A DNA stretch of 64,000 nt. Origin: Cryptosporangium aurantiacum (GTDB lineage Bacteria > Actinomycetota > Actinomycetes > Mycobacteriales > Cryptosporangiaceae). Below are positions 25,292 through 34,609 of the stretch, in pieces (position 1 is the first letter of the stretch; the number at the start of each line of letters is the position of its first letter). The stretch spans positions 372,001 through 436,000 of the forward strand of contig NZ_FRCS01000003.1 of NCBI RefSeq assembly GCF_900143005.1. Reading direction: 5' to 3'. The translations under genes and the position numbers were made by a program. Below the pieces are notes generated by a model, which was not told where the DNA came from, made no database searches, and saw only the letters and a program-made list of their open reading frames with translations.

Positions 25292-27264
25292 CGGACGCCC
25301 CCCACGGGAGCCGGGGTCGCTGGTGCGGACGGTTGCGGATCAGGTTCGTCGGGGCGCCGTCGGGAGAACAGGCCCACCAGCTGGCGCCCCTGTGCCACGA
25401 CTACCCCTTCCGGGTGGATGGCGACGCCGAGCGCGCCCAGCCCGAACAGCAGCGGCGGCAGCGAGCCCCAATGCGTCGGCAGATAGGTCGCGACGACACC
25501 GGGGAGCACGGCGAACAGCAGCGCGGCGCCCGCCGCCGCGAGTACGGAGCGGGCTCCGACCGTCACCAGTACAGCGACCCAGACCAGCCCGGTGAACGTC
25601 TCGAAGTTGTCCGGGACCGCGGCCTGGTTGTACAGCGCGAGCAGGCCGCCGCCCAGCCCGGCGACGAAGGCCGCGAAGCCGGCCAGCACGGACTTGGTCC
25701 GGAGGACATCCAGGCCCAGGGTCCGCGCGGCCGGCTCGCTCCAGCGCACCGCGCTGATCGCCAGACCGGTGGTGGAGCGCCGCAGGTTGATCGTGAGGAA
25801 CGCGACCACGGCGAACACCGCGATCGCCAGGTACGCGAACGTCCGGTCCTGGGCGAGGAAGGCCGGCCGCTCCAGCGTGACGCCCGCGCCGTACTGGTAG
25901 AAGCGGTCGCGGGTGAAGACCTGTGTCTGGGCGAGTAGCCCGAGACTCAGCGTCACCAGCGCGACGTACAACTCGCCGAGCCGAATCGTCAGTGCTCCGA
26001 CCAGGACACCCACGGGCGCCATCACCGCTGCGGCCACCAGCACGGCCAGTAGTGGATCCATGCCCGCGGCCGTCGCCAGTTGCGCGGCGAGGATGGCCGC
26101 GGCGCCGGCGAATCCGATCTGACAGAGCCAGATCATGCCGCCCTCACCGGTGACCAGCGTGATCGACAGGAACGCGACCGCGAGCGCGCAGGACTGCGCC
26201 ACCAGGCCGAGCCAGTAGCCGGTGGTCAGCGCCGGAAGCAGAACGAGCAGCACCACGATCGCCGACACCAGCAGGGACTGCGCCATCGGCCGGTGCCCGG
26301 TGCCGGCCGTCGAGGGTGGACCGTCCGTCGCGTCGACCCGAATCGCCCGGTCGAGCGCTCCTCCCGCCGCCACCTCCTGCCCGACGGCACCACCGCGGGC
26401 CAGGAAGTAGAGCAGGAACGCCGTCATGAAGGCGAACGGGACGCCGGCGACAATGGCCGCGGTGACCGTCGAGTCGGCGGGCAGCCACATCTGGATGACG
26501 TCGGTGACCACGCCGAGTGTGAGCGCGGCGAGGACGGCGATCGGCAGGCTGCGCAGGCGTGCCGCGACGACGGCGGCGAACGCGATGGCCATCAGCAGCG
26601 TCATCGAGCCGAGCGTCAGACCGGCCGTCGGTGCGATCAGGACGCCGGCCAGCCCTGCGAGTACGCCGCTGACCGCCCACACGCCGACCGCGAGCCGTCC
26701 GGTGTCGACACCCATCGAGCGGGTCAGCGCCTCACTGTCGACCATCGCGCGGATCTTCAGGCCGACGTCGGTGCGGCGCAGGACCACGGTGCCGACGACG
26801 ACCACCGCCAGCAGGATCGCGTAGGTGATCAGCTGATCCAGCGAGAGCGCCGTACCGAGGACGGTGTACACCGGCACCGGCTGCGGGGAGAGCCCTGGTG
26901 CCGCGGCGATCGCTTCGTCGCCGAAGAGCAGGTTCGCCAGCGGCGGCAGAGCGACCGACAGGCCGATCGTCGCCACCAGCTTGATGAGCGTCGACCGGTC
27001 GCGGAGATGCCGGAAGACCAGGACGTAGAGCCCCACGCTCAGGATCGGTGCTGCGAGGCCGAGAGTGACCAGCGCGGCCGGGAGCGTGTCCCAGCCCTGC
27101 TGGGTGTCCAGCCAGTAGAAGAGGCGGGCGAGGAAGAACGCCATCGAGCCGAAAGCGAAGTTCAGCACACCCGTCGAGATGTAGGTGACGACGAGCCCGG
27201 CGGCCGCGAGCGCGTAGATCGCGCCAAGAGCCAGGCCCGCTAGGAGGTAAGGAACCATCGACAC
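25288..27264 (-). CDS. Fused LivH-LivM permease of branched-chain-type ABC transporter
   Basis: A 658-residue membrane protein that joins the two permease subunits normally encoded separately. Residues about 1-290 are LivH-like (GAIYALAAAGLVVTYISTGVLNFAFGSMAFF), and about 320-620 are LivM-like (GYWLGLVAQSCALAVAFLSITLVTGEGGMIWLCQIGFAGAAA), each with many membrane helices. A charged linker near 295-325 lies between, and the tail is Pro-rich and cytoplasmic. Start is GTG 27264 after GGAGAAAG; an ATG two codons on is the alternative. It leads the operon livHM-livG-livF-livK. Confidence 0.92.
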   Translation of the reverse strand: MSMVPYLLAGLALGAIYALAAAGLVVTYISTGVLNFAFGSMAFFLARLFYWLDTQQGWDTLPAALVTLGLAAPILSVGLYVLVFRHLRDRSTLIKLVATIGLSVALPPLANLLFGDEAIAAAPGLSPQPVPVYTVLGTALSLDQLITYAILLAVVVVGTVVLRRTDVGLKIRAMVDSEALTRSMGVDTGRLAVGVWAVSGVLAGLAGVLIAPTAGLTLGSMTLLMAIAFAAVVAARLRSLPIAVLAALTLGVVTDVIQMWLPADSTVTAAIVAGVPFAFMTAFLLYFLARGGAVGQEVAAGGALDRAIRVDATDGPPSTAGTGHRPMAQSLLVSAIVVLLVLLPALTTGYWLGLVAQSCALAVAFLSITLVTGEGGMIWLCQIGFAGAAAILAAQLATAAGMDPLLAVLVAAAVMAPVGVLVGALTIRLGELYVALVTLSLGLLAQTQVFTRDRFYQYGAGVTLERPAFLAQDRTFAYLAIAVFAVVAFLTINLRRSTTGLAISAVRWSEPAARTLGLDVLRTKSVLAGFAAFVAGLGGGLLALYNQAAVPDNFETFTGLVWVAVLVTVGARSVLAAAGAALLFAVLPGVVATYLPTHWGSLPPLLFGLGALGVAIHPEGVVVAQGRQLVGLFSRRRPDEPDPQPSAPATPAPVGGVR

Positions 27265-27405
27265 CGCTCTTTCTCCGTCGGCGCGTCGCTGCGCCGGAGG
27301 GCGGGCTGTGATCGACCGCAGGTGCCGGATGTGACCCCGGCCACCAGGCGGTTCGCGTCAGCGTGCCACGCGTCACCATCCCGACAGAAGGGGTTCAGTT
27401 AAGAA

Positions 27406-27438
27406 AGATCACTTATTCGATTCACTAGGAGTACCTAG
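27406..27438. promoter_or_regulatory. Candidate control site upstream of liv operon
   Basis: AGATCACTTATT (27406-27417) is the exact inverse complement of a 12-mer at 34610-34621 beside a GntR gene. CTAGGAGTACCTAG (27425-27438) is a near-palindrome. The patch is A+T-rich and lies 140-175 bp upstream of the liv start. Confidence 0.4.
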
Positions 27439-27524
27439 ATGACGTAGATGACTATCTTTGGGGCGTGCGGATATCGTCGTCGTGAATGCCGGTGGTCGTC
27501 CCGGCCGTCGAGACGGAGTGAGCC

Positions 27525-28356
27525 ATGACCGGTCCGCTCGCAGGTGTCCGCGTCGTGGAACTCGGTGTCGTGATCGCCGGACCGGCCGCGGGTGGCCTGC
27601 TCGCGGACTGGGGTGCCGATGTCGTGAAGGTGACCACCGACCGGTGATGTTGGTGACCAATCTGCGTCTGGGTGCCCTGGCCCGGCTCGGGCTCGACTAC
27701 GAGAGTCTTGCCCCGCAGTTCCCCCGCTTGATCTACGCGTCGATCAGCGGCTACGGCCCGGACGGAGAGGGTGGCGCCAAGGCGGGATACGACGTCGGCG
27801 CATTCTGGTCACGGTCGGGCCTGGCCTTGTCGCTCACCCCTGAGGGCGCCGAGCCGCCGGTCCCGCGGCCGGGCCTGGGTGATCATCCGACCGGTCTGGC
27901 GCTGGCCGCCGGTGTCTGCGCGGCGCTGGTCGAGCGTCAGCGCACCGGACGGGGCCAGTTCGTCTCCACCTCGCTGTTGCGGACCGGCGCGTACGTCGCA
28001 GGTTCGATCTGGCCAGTCGCGCGAACGGTGGACTTCTGAAGCAGGGCCTGCGGCGGATGATGTTCAACCCGCTGCTCGCCGTCTACCGCTCGGCCGACGG
28101 ACGCTGGTTCTGGCTCCCGGGGTTGCAAGCCACCCGGCACTGGCCACGCGTCACCCGCGCGATCGGCCGTCCGGAGCTGGCCGACGACCCGCGTTTCGCC
28201 AGTATGCCCGCGATCCTGCAGCATCGCGACGACGTCCTCGCCCTGCTCGACGACGCGTTCAGCGGAGAGCCGATGTCGTACTGGGAGGACGTCTTCGCCC
28301 GCGAGGACGTCTGGGACGACATCGCAGCGGCGAAGGGGGCGGGCAGCATTCCCTGA
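27525..28356 (+). pseudogene. Broken CaiB/BaiF CoA-transferase gene
   Basis: Three frames must be joined to read the protein. Codons from ATG 27525 give the normal N-terminus (MTGPLAGVRVVELGVVIAGP, then ADWGADVVKV) and stop at 27645. The next frame resumes at VLVTNLRLGALARLGLDYESL, so about 60 family residues are missing, and runs through YGPDGEGGAKAGYD and a GRGQF motif to a stop at 28037. The third frame gives NPLLAVYRSADGRWFWLPGLQATRHWPR and ends at 28354, well short of the family C-terminus. One deletion, one small indel and a 3' truncation are the simplest account. No function is expected. Confidence 0.85.
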
Positions 28357-28371
28357 CCGCCCCCTCCGGCC

Positions 28372-29412
28372 TCATGCGCTGAGCAACCGGGCGAGCCTCT
28401 CGCGGTGCCAGCGCGGCGTCCCGAGCACCAGCTCGTCGGTCTTCACCCGACGAACCAACACGTGGACGTCGTGCTCCCAGGTGAATCCCATGCCCCCGTG
28501 GAGTTGGATGGCCGTGCCCGCGATCCGGCTACAGGCGGGCTTGGCGTAGGCGGCGGCGACGGAGACGGCGTGGGCCCGCGCGGCGGCGTCTCCGTCGTCC
28601 AGCGCCAGTACGGCGGCCCTGGTGATGGAGTACGCGGCCTCCCACTCGGTCGCCATCGTCGCGGCATGGTGCTTGACCGCCTGGAACCTGCCGACGACCT
28701 GGCCGAACTGCTCGCGTTCCTTGACGTACCCAACGGACTTCTCCAGCAGCGCTCCGGCCGCGCCTACGGCGTCCATCACCGCGTACGCGGCCAGGGTGTC
28801 GAAGAGCAGACCGGTGTCCGGCGTCCAGGCGGACGCCACGACGCCGTCCAGATCCACGGAGGAGAACTCCCGCGTGATGTCCAGCGTCACACGCGGGGTC
28901 ACGGTCACCCCGGAGGCGGACGCCGGGACGAGTGCCAGCGCCGGGCCCGCCTCACCGTCGGCCGCCACTAGGAGCCAGTGGGCCGCTCCGGCGCCGGTGA
29001 CCGACGCGAGGTGCCCGGTGAGCACCAGGCCACCACTGCCGTCCGGTTTGGCCTCGATACCGCGCTGCTCCGGGTTGCCGACCGCCGGCACCAGCAGCGT
29101 GGCACCCGACTCGAGCCCCCCGGCGTCGAGATCGCCGGAGAAGGCCGCCACCGCGGCGGCGGCCTCCCCGACCGGGGAGTTCGCTCCGGCGCGGCCCAGT
29201 TCGGCGACGACGACCGCGAGGTCAGCCGGGCTTCCGCCACCGTCGGGTAGCAAGATGCCCAGCAGGCCCAGCTCCGCTGCGGACGCGGCCGATTCGCGCA
29301 CGGAGACCGGCGCACCGGGATGCTCCCGCGCGGCGGCGAGGAAATCGTGCGCCGAGGCCCAGCCCTGGACCGCCTCGGCGAGGCTGACCTGCTCGTCGGT
29401 GAGTGACAGCAC
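28372..29412 (-). CDS. Acyl-CoA dehydrogenase, one subunit of a heteromeric pair
   Basis: A 346-residue acyl-CoA dehydrogenase-fold protein. It has the YVKEREQFGQVVGRFQAVKHH signature and ends in LHGGMGFTWEHDVHVLVRRV, the pattern of the half that pairs with a second subunit in the alpha2beta2 enzymes known from mycobacterial steroid breakdown. GTG start 29412 has TAGGAG upstream, overlapping the stop region of the partner gene, 8 bp away. With the protein at 29421 it would oxidise an acyl-CoA to the enoyl-CoA with FAD. Confidence 0.9.
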   Translation of the reverse strand: MLSLTDEQVSLAEAVQGWASAHDFLAAAREHPGAPVSVRESAASAAELGLLGILLPDGGGSPADLAVVVAELGRAGANSPVGEAAAAVAAFSGDLDAGGLESGATLLVPAVGNPEQRGIEAKPDGSGGLVLTGHLASVTGAGAAHWLLVAADGEAGPALALVPASASGVTVTPRVTLDITREFSSVDLDGVVASAWTPDTGLLFDTLAAYAVMDAVGAAGALLEKSVGYVKEREQFGQVVGRFQAVKHHAATMATEWEAAYSITRAAVLALDDGDAAARAHAVSVAAAYAKPACSRIAGTAIQLHGGMGFTWEHDVHVLVRRVKTDELVLGTPRWHRERLARLLSA

Positions 29413-29420
29413 AGCCGCTC

Positions 29421-30575
29421 CTAACGGGGTAGTCCGAGACCGCGCTCGGCGATGAGATTGCGCATGATCTCGGAGCTGCCGCCGGCGATCGTGTAGGCGC
29501 GGGCATAGAGGTACTCGTCCTGCCACCGGCCGTCGACGGCCGCCCCCCTGTCACCCTCGACGAAGATCCCGTCGGGGCCGAGCAGCTCGACCGCCGTCTC
29601 GGCGATCGCCAGGTTGACCTCGCTGAACATCAGCTTCGCCATCGGCGCATCGGCGGCCTTCGGCGTTCCGGCGCGCCACCGCTCGGTGCCCATCTGCACG
29701 AGCGCGGCCAGCGCCTCGACGTCGGCGTGCAGGGCGAGCAGCCGCTGCCGGACGTCCGCGTCGGGGTTGGTGCCGGACACCTGGTCCCACAGCGCGCGCC
29801 AGAGCTCCCGCAGCGTGACCACGTTGGCCGCGACTCCGCTGCGCTCGTGCGCGAGGCTGGTGTTGGCGATCGTCCAGCCTTCGCCCGCGCGGCCGATCAT
29901 CCGGGACGCCGGGACGCGGACCTCGTCGAAGAAGACCTCGTTGAAATCCGCCGTGCCGGTCATCTCCCGCAGCGGCCGGACGGTGAGTCCGGGCGAGCGC
30001 ATGTCCATCGCGAACGCGGTGATGCCTTTGTGCTTCGGCGCGTCCGGTTCGGTACGGGCCAGGAGGTAGCCGAAGTCGGCCCACTGCCCGTTGGTCGTCC
30101 AGACCTTCTGCCCGGTGACCAGATAGTCGCCGGACCCGTCCGGCGCCGGCACCGCCCGGGTGCGGAGACCAGCCAGGTCGCTGCCCGCGTCGGGCTCGCT
30201 GAACAGCTGGCACCACACCTCGGCGCCGCTGCGGATGGCCGGCAGGTGCGTCGCCTTCTGTGCGGCCGAGCCGAACCCGAGGATCGCAGCCGCGGCCAGC
30301 GTGCTCCCGCCCGGCGGGAGCGGCGCGAACGCGCGCGCCAGCTCCTCGGCGACGATCTGATCGCGATCGGCGGAGTCTTCGCCGCTGCCGCCGTACTCCA
30401 CCGGCCAGTCCGCGCCGAGGTACCCGGCGTCGAACAGCTCGCGGGTCCAGCGGCGCAGCTCCTCCTGGTCTTCCTCGGTCTCCGGGCTGCGCACTCCGGC
30501 CCTGACCGGGAACCGCGGGGCGCGAGCGTCGATGAACGCTCGCACCTCCGCACGGAACTCGTCGAGGTCGCTCAC
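29421..30575 (-). CDS. Acyl-CoA dehydrogenase, partner subunit
   Basis: A 384-residue acyl-CoA dehydrogenase. Motifs are LFSEPDAGSDLA, TGQKVWTTNGQWAD, FNEVFFDEVRVP and the end AGGSSEIMRNLIAERGLGLPR, matching the other half of heteromeric FadE pairs. GTG start 30575 is 5 bp after the thiolase stop. The order thiolase, subunit one, subunit two in one tight operon suggests a complete beta-oxidation step pair; the hydratase could be the crotonase at 31866. Confidence 0.9.
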   Translation of the reverse strand: MSDLDEFRAEVRAFIDARAPRFPVRAGVRSPETEEDQEELRRWTRELFDAGYLGADWPVEYGGSGEDSADRDQIVAEELARAFAPLPPGGSTLAAAAILGFGSAAQKATHLPAIRSGAEVWCQLFSEPDAGSDLAGLRTRAVPAPDGSGDYLVTGQKVWTTNGQWADFGYLLARTEPDAPKHKGITAFAMDMRSPGLTVRPLREMTGTADFNEVFFDEVRVPASRMIGRAGEGWTIANTSLAHERSGVAANVVTLRELWRALWDQVSGTNPDADVRQRLLALHADVEALAALVQMGTERWRAGTPKAADAPMAKLMFSEVNLAIAETAVELLGPDGIFVEGDRGAAVDGRWQDEYLYARAYTIAGGSSEIMRNLIAERGLGLPR

Positions 30576-30580
30576 CCCGA

Positions 30581-31726
30581 TCAGAGCAACTCGAAGATGG
30601 TGGCGTTGGCCTGGCCGCCGCCCTCGCACATCGTCTGCAGGCCGTAGCGAATGCCGTTGGCGCGCATGTGGTTGAGGAGCGTCGCGGTGATCCGGGTACC
30701 GGAGCCGCCCAGCGGGTGGCCGAGCGCGATCGCGCCTCCGTTGGGGTTGAGCCGCGCCGGGTCCGCACCGGTCTCGACCAGCCACGCCAGCGGCACCGGG
30801 GCGAAGGCCTCGTTGACCTCGAAGGCGCCGATCTCGTCGATCGAGAGACCACTCTTCTTCAGGGCCTTGGCGGTGGCCGGGATCGGACCGGTGAGCATGA
30901 TGACGGGGTCGTCGCCGGTGACCACCGCGGTGTGCACCCGCGCGATCGGGGTCAGGCCCAGCTCGGCGGCCTTCTCGCTGGTGGTGATCGCGACCGCCGA
31001 GGCGCCGTCGCTGATCTGCGAGCTATTGCCGGCGGTGATCACGCCATCGGGCTTGAACGCGGTTCGGATGGTGCCCATCGACTCCAGCGTCCCGCCGCGG
31101 CGGATGCCCTCGTCGGCTTCGATCTTGTCACCGGCCGGATTGGTCACGGCGGAGATCTCGTTCACGAACCGGCCGTCGTCCTGGGCGGCCGCGGCCTTCG
31201 CGTGGGACGCGAGGCTGAACTCGTCGACCTGGGTCCGGCTGAAGCCCCACCGCTCGGCGATCATCTCCGCGCCGACGCCCTGGTTGGGGGCGGTGTCGCC
31301 GTAGCGGCCCCGGAATCCCTCACCGAACGGCCACGCGCCCGCCGTCGAGGAGCCCATCGGCACTCGGCTCATCGACTCCACGCCACCGGCGACCACGAAG
31401 TCGTAGTGCCCGGCGATCACGCTCGCCGCCGCGAAGCTGACCGCCTGCTGCGAGGAACCACATTGCCGGTCGACCGTGACCCCAGGGATCTGCTCCGGCC
31501 AGCCCGCGCCGAGCACGGCGTTGCGGGCGATGTCGATCGACTGCTCCCCCACCTGCCCCACACAGCCCCAGATGACGTCATCCACGATCGCCGGGTCCAC
31601 CCCCGTGCGCTCCGCCAGTGCCCGCAGGACGTGCGCGGACAGGTCCGTCGGGTGGATGCCGGACAGCCCTCCGTTGCGCTTGCCGACCGGTGTGCGAACC
31701 GCCTCGACGATGACTGCGTCACGCAT
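30581..31726 (-). CDS. Acetyl-CoA C-acyltransferase (degradative thiolase)
   Basis: A 381-residue classical thiolase with all catalytic residues: Cys89 (DRQCGSSQQA), His337 (GHPLGGSGTR) and Cys367 (MCEGGGQANA), plus NEAFA. It cleaves a 3-ketoacyl-CoA with CoA to release acetyl- or propionyl-CoA. ATG 31726 follows GAGGAGAAG. It leads the operon with the paired dehydrogenases. Unlike the thiolase-fold proteins at 43524 and 48812 it has no DUF35 partner. Confidence 0.93.
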   Translation of the reverse strand: MRDAVIVEAVRTPVGKRNGGLSGIHPTDLSAHVLRALAERTGVDPAIVDDVIWGCVGQVGEQSIDIARNAVLGAGWPEQIPGVTVDRQCGSSQQAVSFAAASVIAGHYDFVVAGGVESMSRVPMGSSTAGAWPFGEGFRGRYGDTAPNQGVGAEMIAERWGFSRTQVDEFSLASHAKAAAAQDDGRFVNEISAVTNPAGDKIEADEGIRRGGTLESMGTIRTAFKPDGVITAGNSSQISDGASAVAITTSEKAAELGLTPIARVHTAVVTGDDPVIMLTGPIPATAKALKKSGLSIDEIGAFEVNEAFAPVPLAWLVETGADPARLNPNGGAIALGHPLGGSGTRITATLLNHMRANGIRYGLQTMCEGGGQANATIFELL

Positions 31727-31804
31727 GGACTTCTCCTCGGTACCTCGGGGGCGCACGGCCCGGCGCACGGCCGGTCGAGCACGGGAATCAAGGGTCTAGA
31801 TAGC

Positions 31805-31814
31805 AAACTAGTTT
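31805..31814. promoter_or_regulatory. Palindrome AAACTAGTTT upstream of thiolase operon
   Basis: A 10-bp perfect palindrome within TAGCAAACTAGTTTAACC, 79 bp upstream of the thiolase start, in an A+T-rich patch that contains part of the recurring TAGTTTA element. Confidence 0.4.
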
Positions 31815-31865
31815 AACCATCTTTTGCGACGGGCGCCTAGCAGATACGGGTGAACCGCGCGCCCC

Positions 31866-32651
31866 TCAGCGCCCGCGGAAGACGGCCTTGCGCGGGCCGT
31901 TCGTCAGGAGCGACTCGATCCCGGCCGGCAGGTCTTCGGTAGCGAAGACGCGGCCGGTCACCTCCGGCGTTCGCGCGTCGGCGACCGCGGTGCCATGATC
32001 CCGCGCGGCCTTGAGCAGTGCCTTTCCGGCCGCCGCGGCCTTCGTGGGCCCGGCGGCGAGCCGGTCGGCGAACGCTCGGACATCCTCCAGGAGTGTCGCA
32101 GCGGGCCGGAGCCGGTTGACCACGCCCCACTCGTACATCTCGCGGGCCGGATAGATGTCGCCGGTCAGCACGAACTCGGCGGCGCGGGCGACGCCTGCCC
32201 TGGCAACCAGCCGCTGCGTCCCGCCGGCACCGGGCGTCAGACCGACGGTCGGTTCGACCAGCCCGAATGACGCCTCCTCGGCGGCCCAGAGGAGGTCGGT
32301 GGCGAGCGCGATCTCCATGCCGATCGTCAGGTTCAACGCGTGCACGGCGGTGACCGTCGGGACGGGCAGGGACTCGAGCAGCGCCCCGAGGCCGAGGAAG
32401 CGGGCCATCAGCTGCGCACCGGCCGCCTGGCCGAGTCCCCGGAACTCGTGGACGTCGACGCCGCCGCAGAACACGCTGCCCTCGGCCCGTACCAGCACCG
32501 CGCGCGTCTCCCCGGCCTCCGCCCGCGCCCGCACGTCCTCCAGCACCTGCTCCAAGTCGGCGACGAGGGCCAGATCGAAAAGGTTGAGCTTCGGGGCGTC
32601 GAGAACGATCTCGCTGACAGCATCTCGCTGTTCCAGACGGACTTTCGACAT
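31866..32651 (-). CDS. Enoyl-CoA hydratase/isomerase (crotonase)
   Basis: A 261-residue crotonase with the oxyanion-hole segment FCGGVDVHEF, a Glu in NLTIGMEIALATD and a Glu in GLVEPTVGLTPGAGGTQRL, so both hydratase glutamates appear to be kept. It would hydrate an enoyl-CoA, perhaps the product of the dehydrogenase pair downstream. ATG start 32651 follows GAGGAGG. It is divergent from the F420-type oxidoreductase gene and shares an 84-bp control gap. Confidence 0.9.
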   Translation of the reverse strand: MSKVRLEQRDAVSEIVLDAPKLNLFDLALVADLEQVLEDVRARAEAGETRAVLVRAEGSVFCGGVDVHEFRGLGQAAGAQLMARFLGLGALLESLPVPTVTAVHALNLTIGMEIALATDLLWAAEEASFGLVEPTVGLTPGAGGTQRLVARAGVARAAEFVLTGDIYPAREMYEWGVVNRLRPAATLLEDVRAFADRLAAGPTKAAAAGKALLKAARDHGTAVADARTPEVTGRVFATEDLPAGIESLLTNGPRKAVFRGR

Positions 32652-32680
32652 CCGGCCTCCTCGCCATCGAGTACACGTGC

Positions 32681-32705
32681 GATAGTAAAGCTAGTAAACT
32701 ACGTT
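32681..32705. promoter_or_regulatory. TAGTTTACT element (minus orientation) in divergent promoter
   Basis: GATAGTAAAGCTAGTAAACT continues into ACGTT; the reverse strand reads TAGTTTACTAGCTTTACT, two imperfect copies of the recurring 9-mer. It lies 35-55 bp upstream of the gene at 32736 and 30-54 bp upstream of that at 32651. Confidence 0.5.
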
Positions 32706-32735
32706 GCCCATCTCGCCACCACCCAGGGAGCCCCG

Positions 32736-33743
32736 ATGACCGGTCCGAAGTTCGGTCTGCCGTGGAACGGCGCCGCCGTGGCCGCCGAGGCCGAGGCCGC
32801 CGGTGTCACCGCGTTCTGCAGCGGCGAGTTCGCCGACCACGATGCGTACGTGACCACCGCGCAGATGGCCGCGGCGACGACGAACGCCCAGGTCGGGCCG
32901 GGGATCGCGTACGCGTTCAGCCGGACGCCGTTCGCGCACGCGGCGGCGATGCGCAACCTGTCGAAGTCGGCACCCGACCGGCTCTTCCTCGGCCTCGGCT
33001 CCGGCGCCCACCGGATCAACCGCGACTGGTTCGGGGTGCCGGCCGACCGGCCGGTGGCCCGCATCGCCGAACTCGTCTCCGTGATCCGCGCGTTCCTCAA
33101 CGCCGAGAACGGTGAGCCGATCACCTTCTCCGGCGAGTTCTACTCCATCGACGCCGACGTCCGGGCCCCCGTCCTCGGCAAGCTGGACGTGCCGGTACTG
33201 CTGGGCTCGTTCAACCAGGTGATGTGCTCGGCCGCGGGCCGGGTCGCCGACGGCATCATCGGCCACGGGCTCTTCACCACCCGATGGTGGAACGAGGTCG
33301 TCCGCCCGGCCGTGGCGCGCGGCGCCGCCAAGGCCGACCGCGACCCCGCCGACCTGCTGGAGCACGGCTGGATCATCACTGCGATCAACGACGAGGACCC
33401 CGAGCGCGCGGTCCAGGACGCGCGCCGGATGATCGCCTTCTACCTGACCGTCCGCACCTACGACCCGATGGTGGAGCTGTTCGGCTGGACCTCGGCCGTC
33501 GAGGACATCCGGAACGCGTTCCGCAAGGGTGACATGAAGGCGATGACGGCGGCGGTCACCGACGAGATGCTGCGGGAGATCGCGGTGTGCGGGAGCACCT
33601 CGGACGCGCAGACCGCGCTGAAGGCCCGCGGCACGGACGGGCTCCCGAAGGACGTCGCGTTCTTGGCCCCGCCCTCGTTCCTGGTCAGCGAGCGCCGCCG
33701 CGAGGCCTACGCTCGCGCGAGCCTGGCTCTCGTCCGGTCCTAG
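32736..33743 (+). CDS. F420-type LLM oxidoreductase
   Basis: A 335-residue luciferase-like barrel starting at ATG 32736 after AGGGAG. Motifs GPGIAYAFSRTPFAHAAAMRNLSKSA and RLFLGLGSGAHRINRDWFG are typical of F420-dependent LLM proteins and parallel those of the protein at 11888. The reaction is unknown; reduction of an enone or oxidation of an alcohol linked to F420 is usual. It is divergent from the crotonase at 32651 and convergent with the GntR gene. Confidence 0.87.
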   Translation: MTGPKFGLPWNGAAVAAEAEAAGVTAFCSGEFADHDAYVTTAQMAAATTNAQVGPGIAYAFSRTPFAHAAAMRNLSKSAPDRLFLGLGSGAHRINRDWFGVPADRPVARIAELVSVIRAFLNAENGEPITFSGEFYSIDADVRAPVLGKLDVPVLLGSFNQVMCSAAGRVADGIIGHGLFTTRWWNEVVRPAVARGAAKADRDPADLLEHGWIITAINDEDPERAVQDARRMIAFYLTVRTYDPMVELFGWTSAVEDIRNAFRKGDMKAMTAAVTDEMLREIAVCGSTSDAQTALKARGTDGLPKDVAFLAPPSFLVSERRREAYARASLALVRS

Positions 33744-33781
33744 GTTCCCGCGGCCCGGCCGCGCGGCGGCGGCCCGGCGGC

Positions 33782-34576
33782 TCAGGCGAACAGGTCGAGC
33801 ACCGTCGTCGAGTCCATGCCATCGCGCAGGAGGCTGCGCCCCGCGGCCTCCATGTGCGCGCGCCAGTGTTGTTCGGCTCCCTCCGCGTCGCGAGCCTCGA
33901 GCAACTCGATCAGCCGGCGGTAGGAGCGGACCAGCGCGCGGAACTCGCGGACGGTCGTCGTCCGGTTCGCCGGTCGGTGCAGCGCGACGGCCAGGTGCGT
34001 CGAGACCACCTCGTCCAGGACGCTGGACTGGATCGCCAGCGTGTTGTTACCGGCCCGCCGGAGCACCAACGTGTGGAATTCGGTCGTCACCCGCGACCAG
34101 CCGGCGAGGTCGGAGGCCGGGCTGCCCGCCTCGATAGCGGCTTCCAGGTCGTCGACCACACGGTTCAGGACGGCCAGGTCCTGCTCGGTCCGGCGGGTGG
34201 CCAGCCGGCCGGCGGCGGCGGGCTCGATCACCGATCGGGCCGCGTAGACGTCACCCATCGTGGTGTTGGTGACCTGGAGTAACAGACCGACGTATCGGGC
34301 GGCTACCGCGGGATCCGGCGCGAGGATGCGGGCCCCGCGGGCTCCGCGCCGGATCACGATCAGCGACTCGGCCTCGAGGATGCGAAACGCCTCACGCAGC
34401 GTCGGCCGGGAGACGTCGAACTGCTCCAGGAGGGCCTGCTCCGACGGAAGGCTCTCACCCTCGACCAGTTCGCCACGGACGATCTTGCCGCGAAGATGGG
34501 CGGCGATCAGCTCGCTCGTCTTCGCCGCGCGCAGACTGCGGCCGACCAGCGACTCGCCGTCCAGTGGTATGACCAT
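33782..34576 (-). CDS. GntR/FadR-family transcriptional regulator
   Basis: A 264-residue FadR-type regulator starting at ATG 34576 behind GGAGG. The winged helix (PSEQALLEQFDVSRPTLREAFRILEAESLIVIRRG) is at about residues 40-85 and the FCD domain begins at TMGDVYAARSVIEPAAAGRL. It is a close paralogue of the regulator at 59848: long blocks such as VSRPTLREAFRILEAESLI and RAHMEAA are identical and the layout matches to the last residues (TVLDLF). It is divergent from the ligase gene at 34681; the gap has TAGTTTACT and AATAAGTGATCT, candidate autoregulatory sites. Confidence 0.9.
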   Translation of the reverse strand: MVIPLDGESLVGRSLRAAKTSELIAAHLRGKIVRGELVEGESLPSEQALLEQFDVSRPTLREAFRILEAESLIVIRRGARGARILAPDPAVAARYVGLLLQVTNTTMGDVYAARSVIEPAAAGRLATRRTEQDLAVLNRVVDDLEAAIEAGSPASDLAGWSRVTTEFHTLVLRRAGNNTLAIQSSVLDEVVSTHLAVALHRPANRTTTVREFRALVRSYRRLIELLEARDAEGAEQHWRAHMEAAGRSLLRDGMDSTTVLDLFA

Positions 34577-34609
34577 GAGCGCCTCCGCCAACCAACCATG
34601 ATCTGTAAG

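Noticed and set aside
30581-31726. Biosynthetic acetoacetyl-CoA thiolase
   Set aside because: Operon with paired acyl-CoA dehydrogenases favours a degradative 3-ketoacyl-CoA thiolase, though the reaction direction cannot be proven from sequence.
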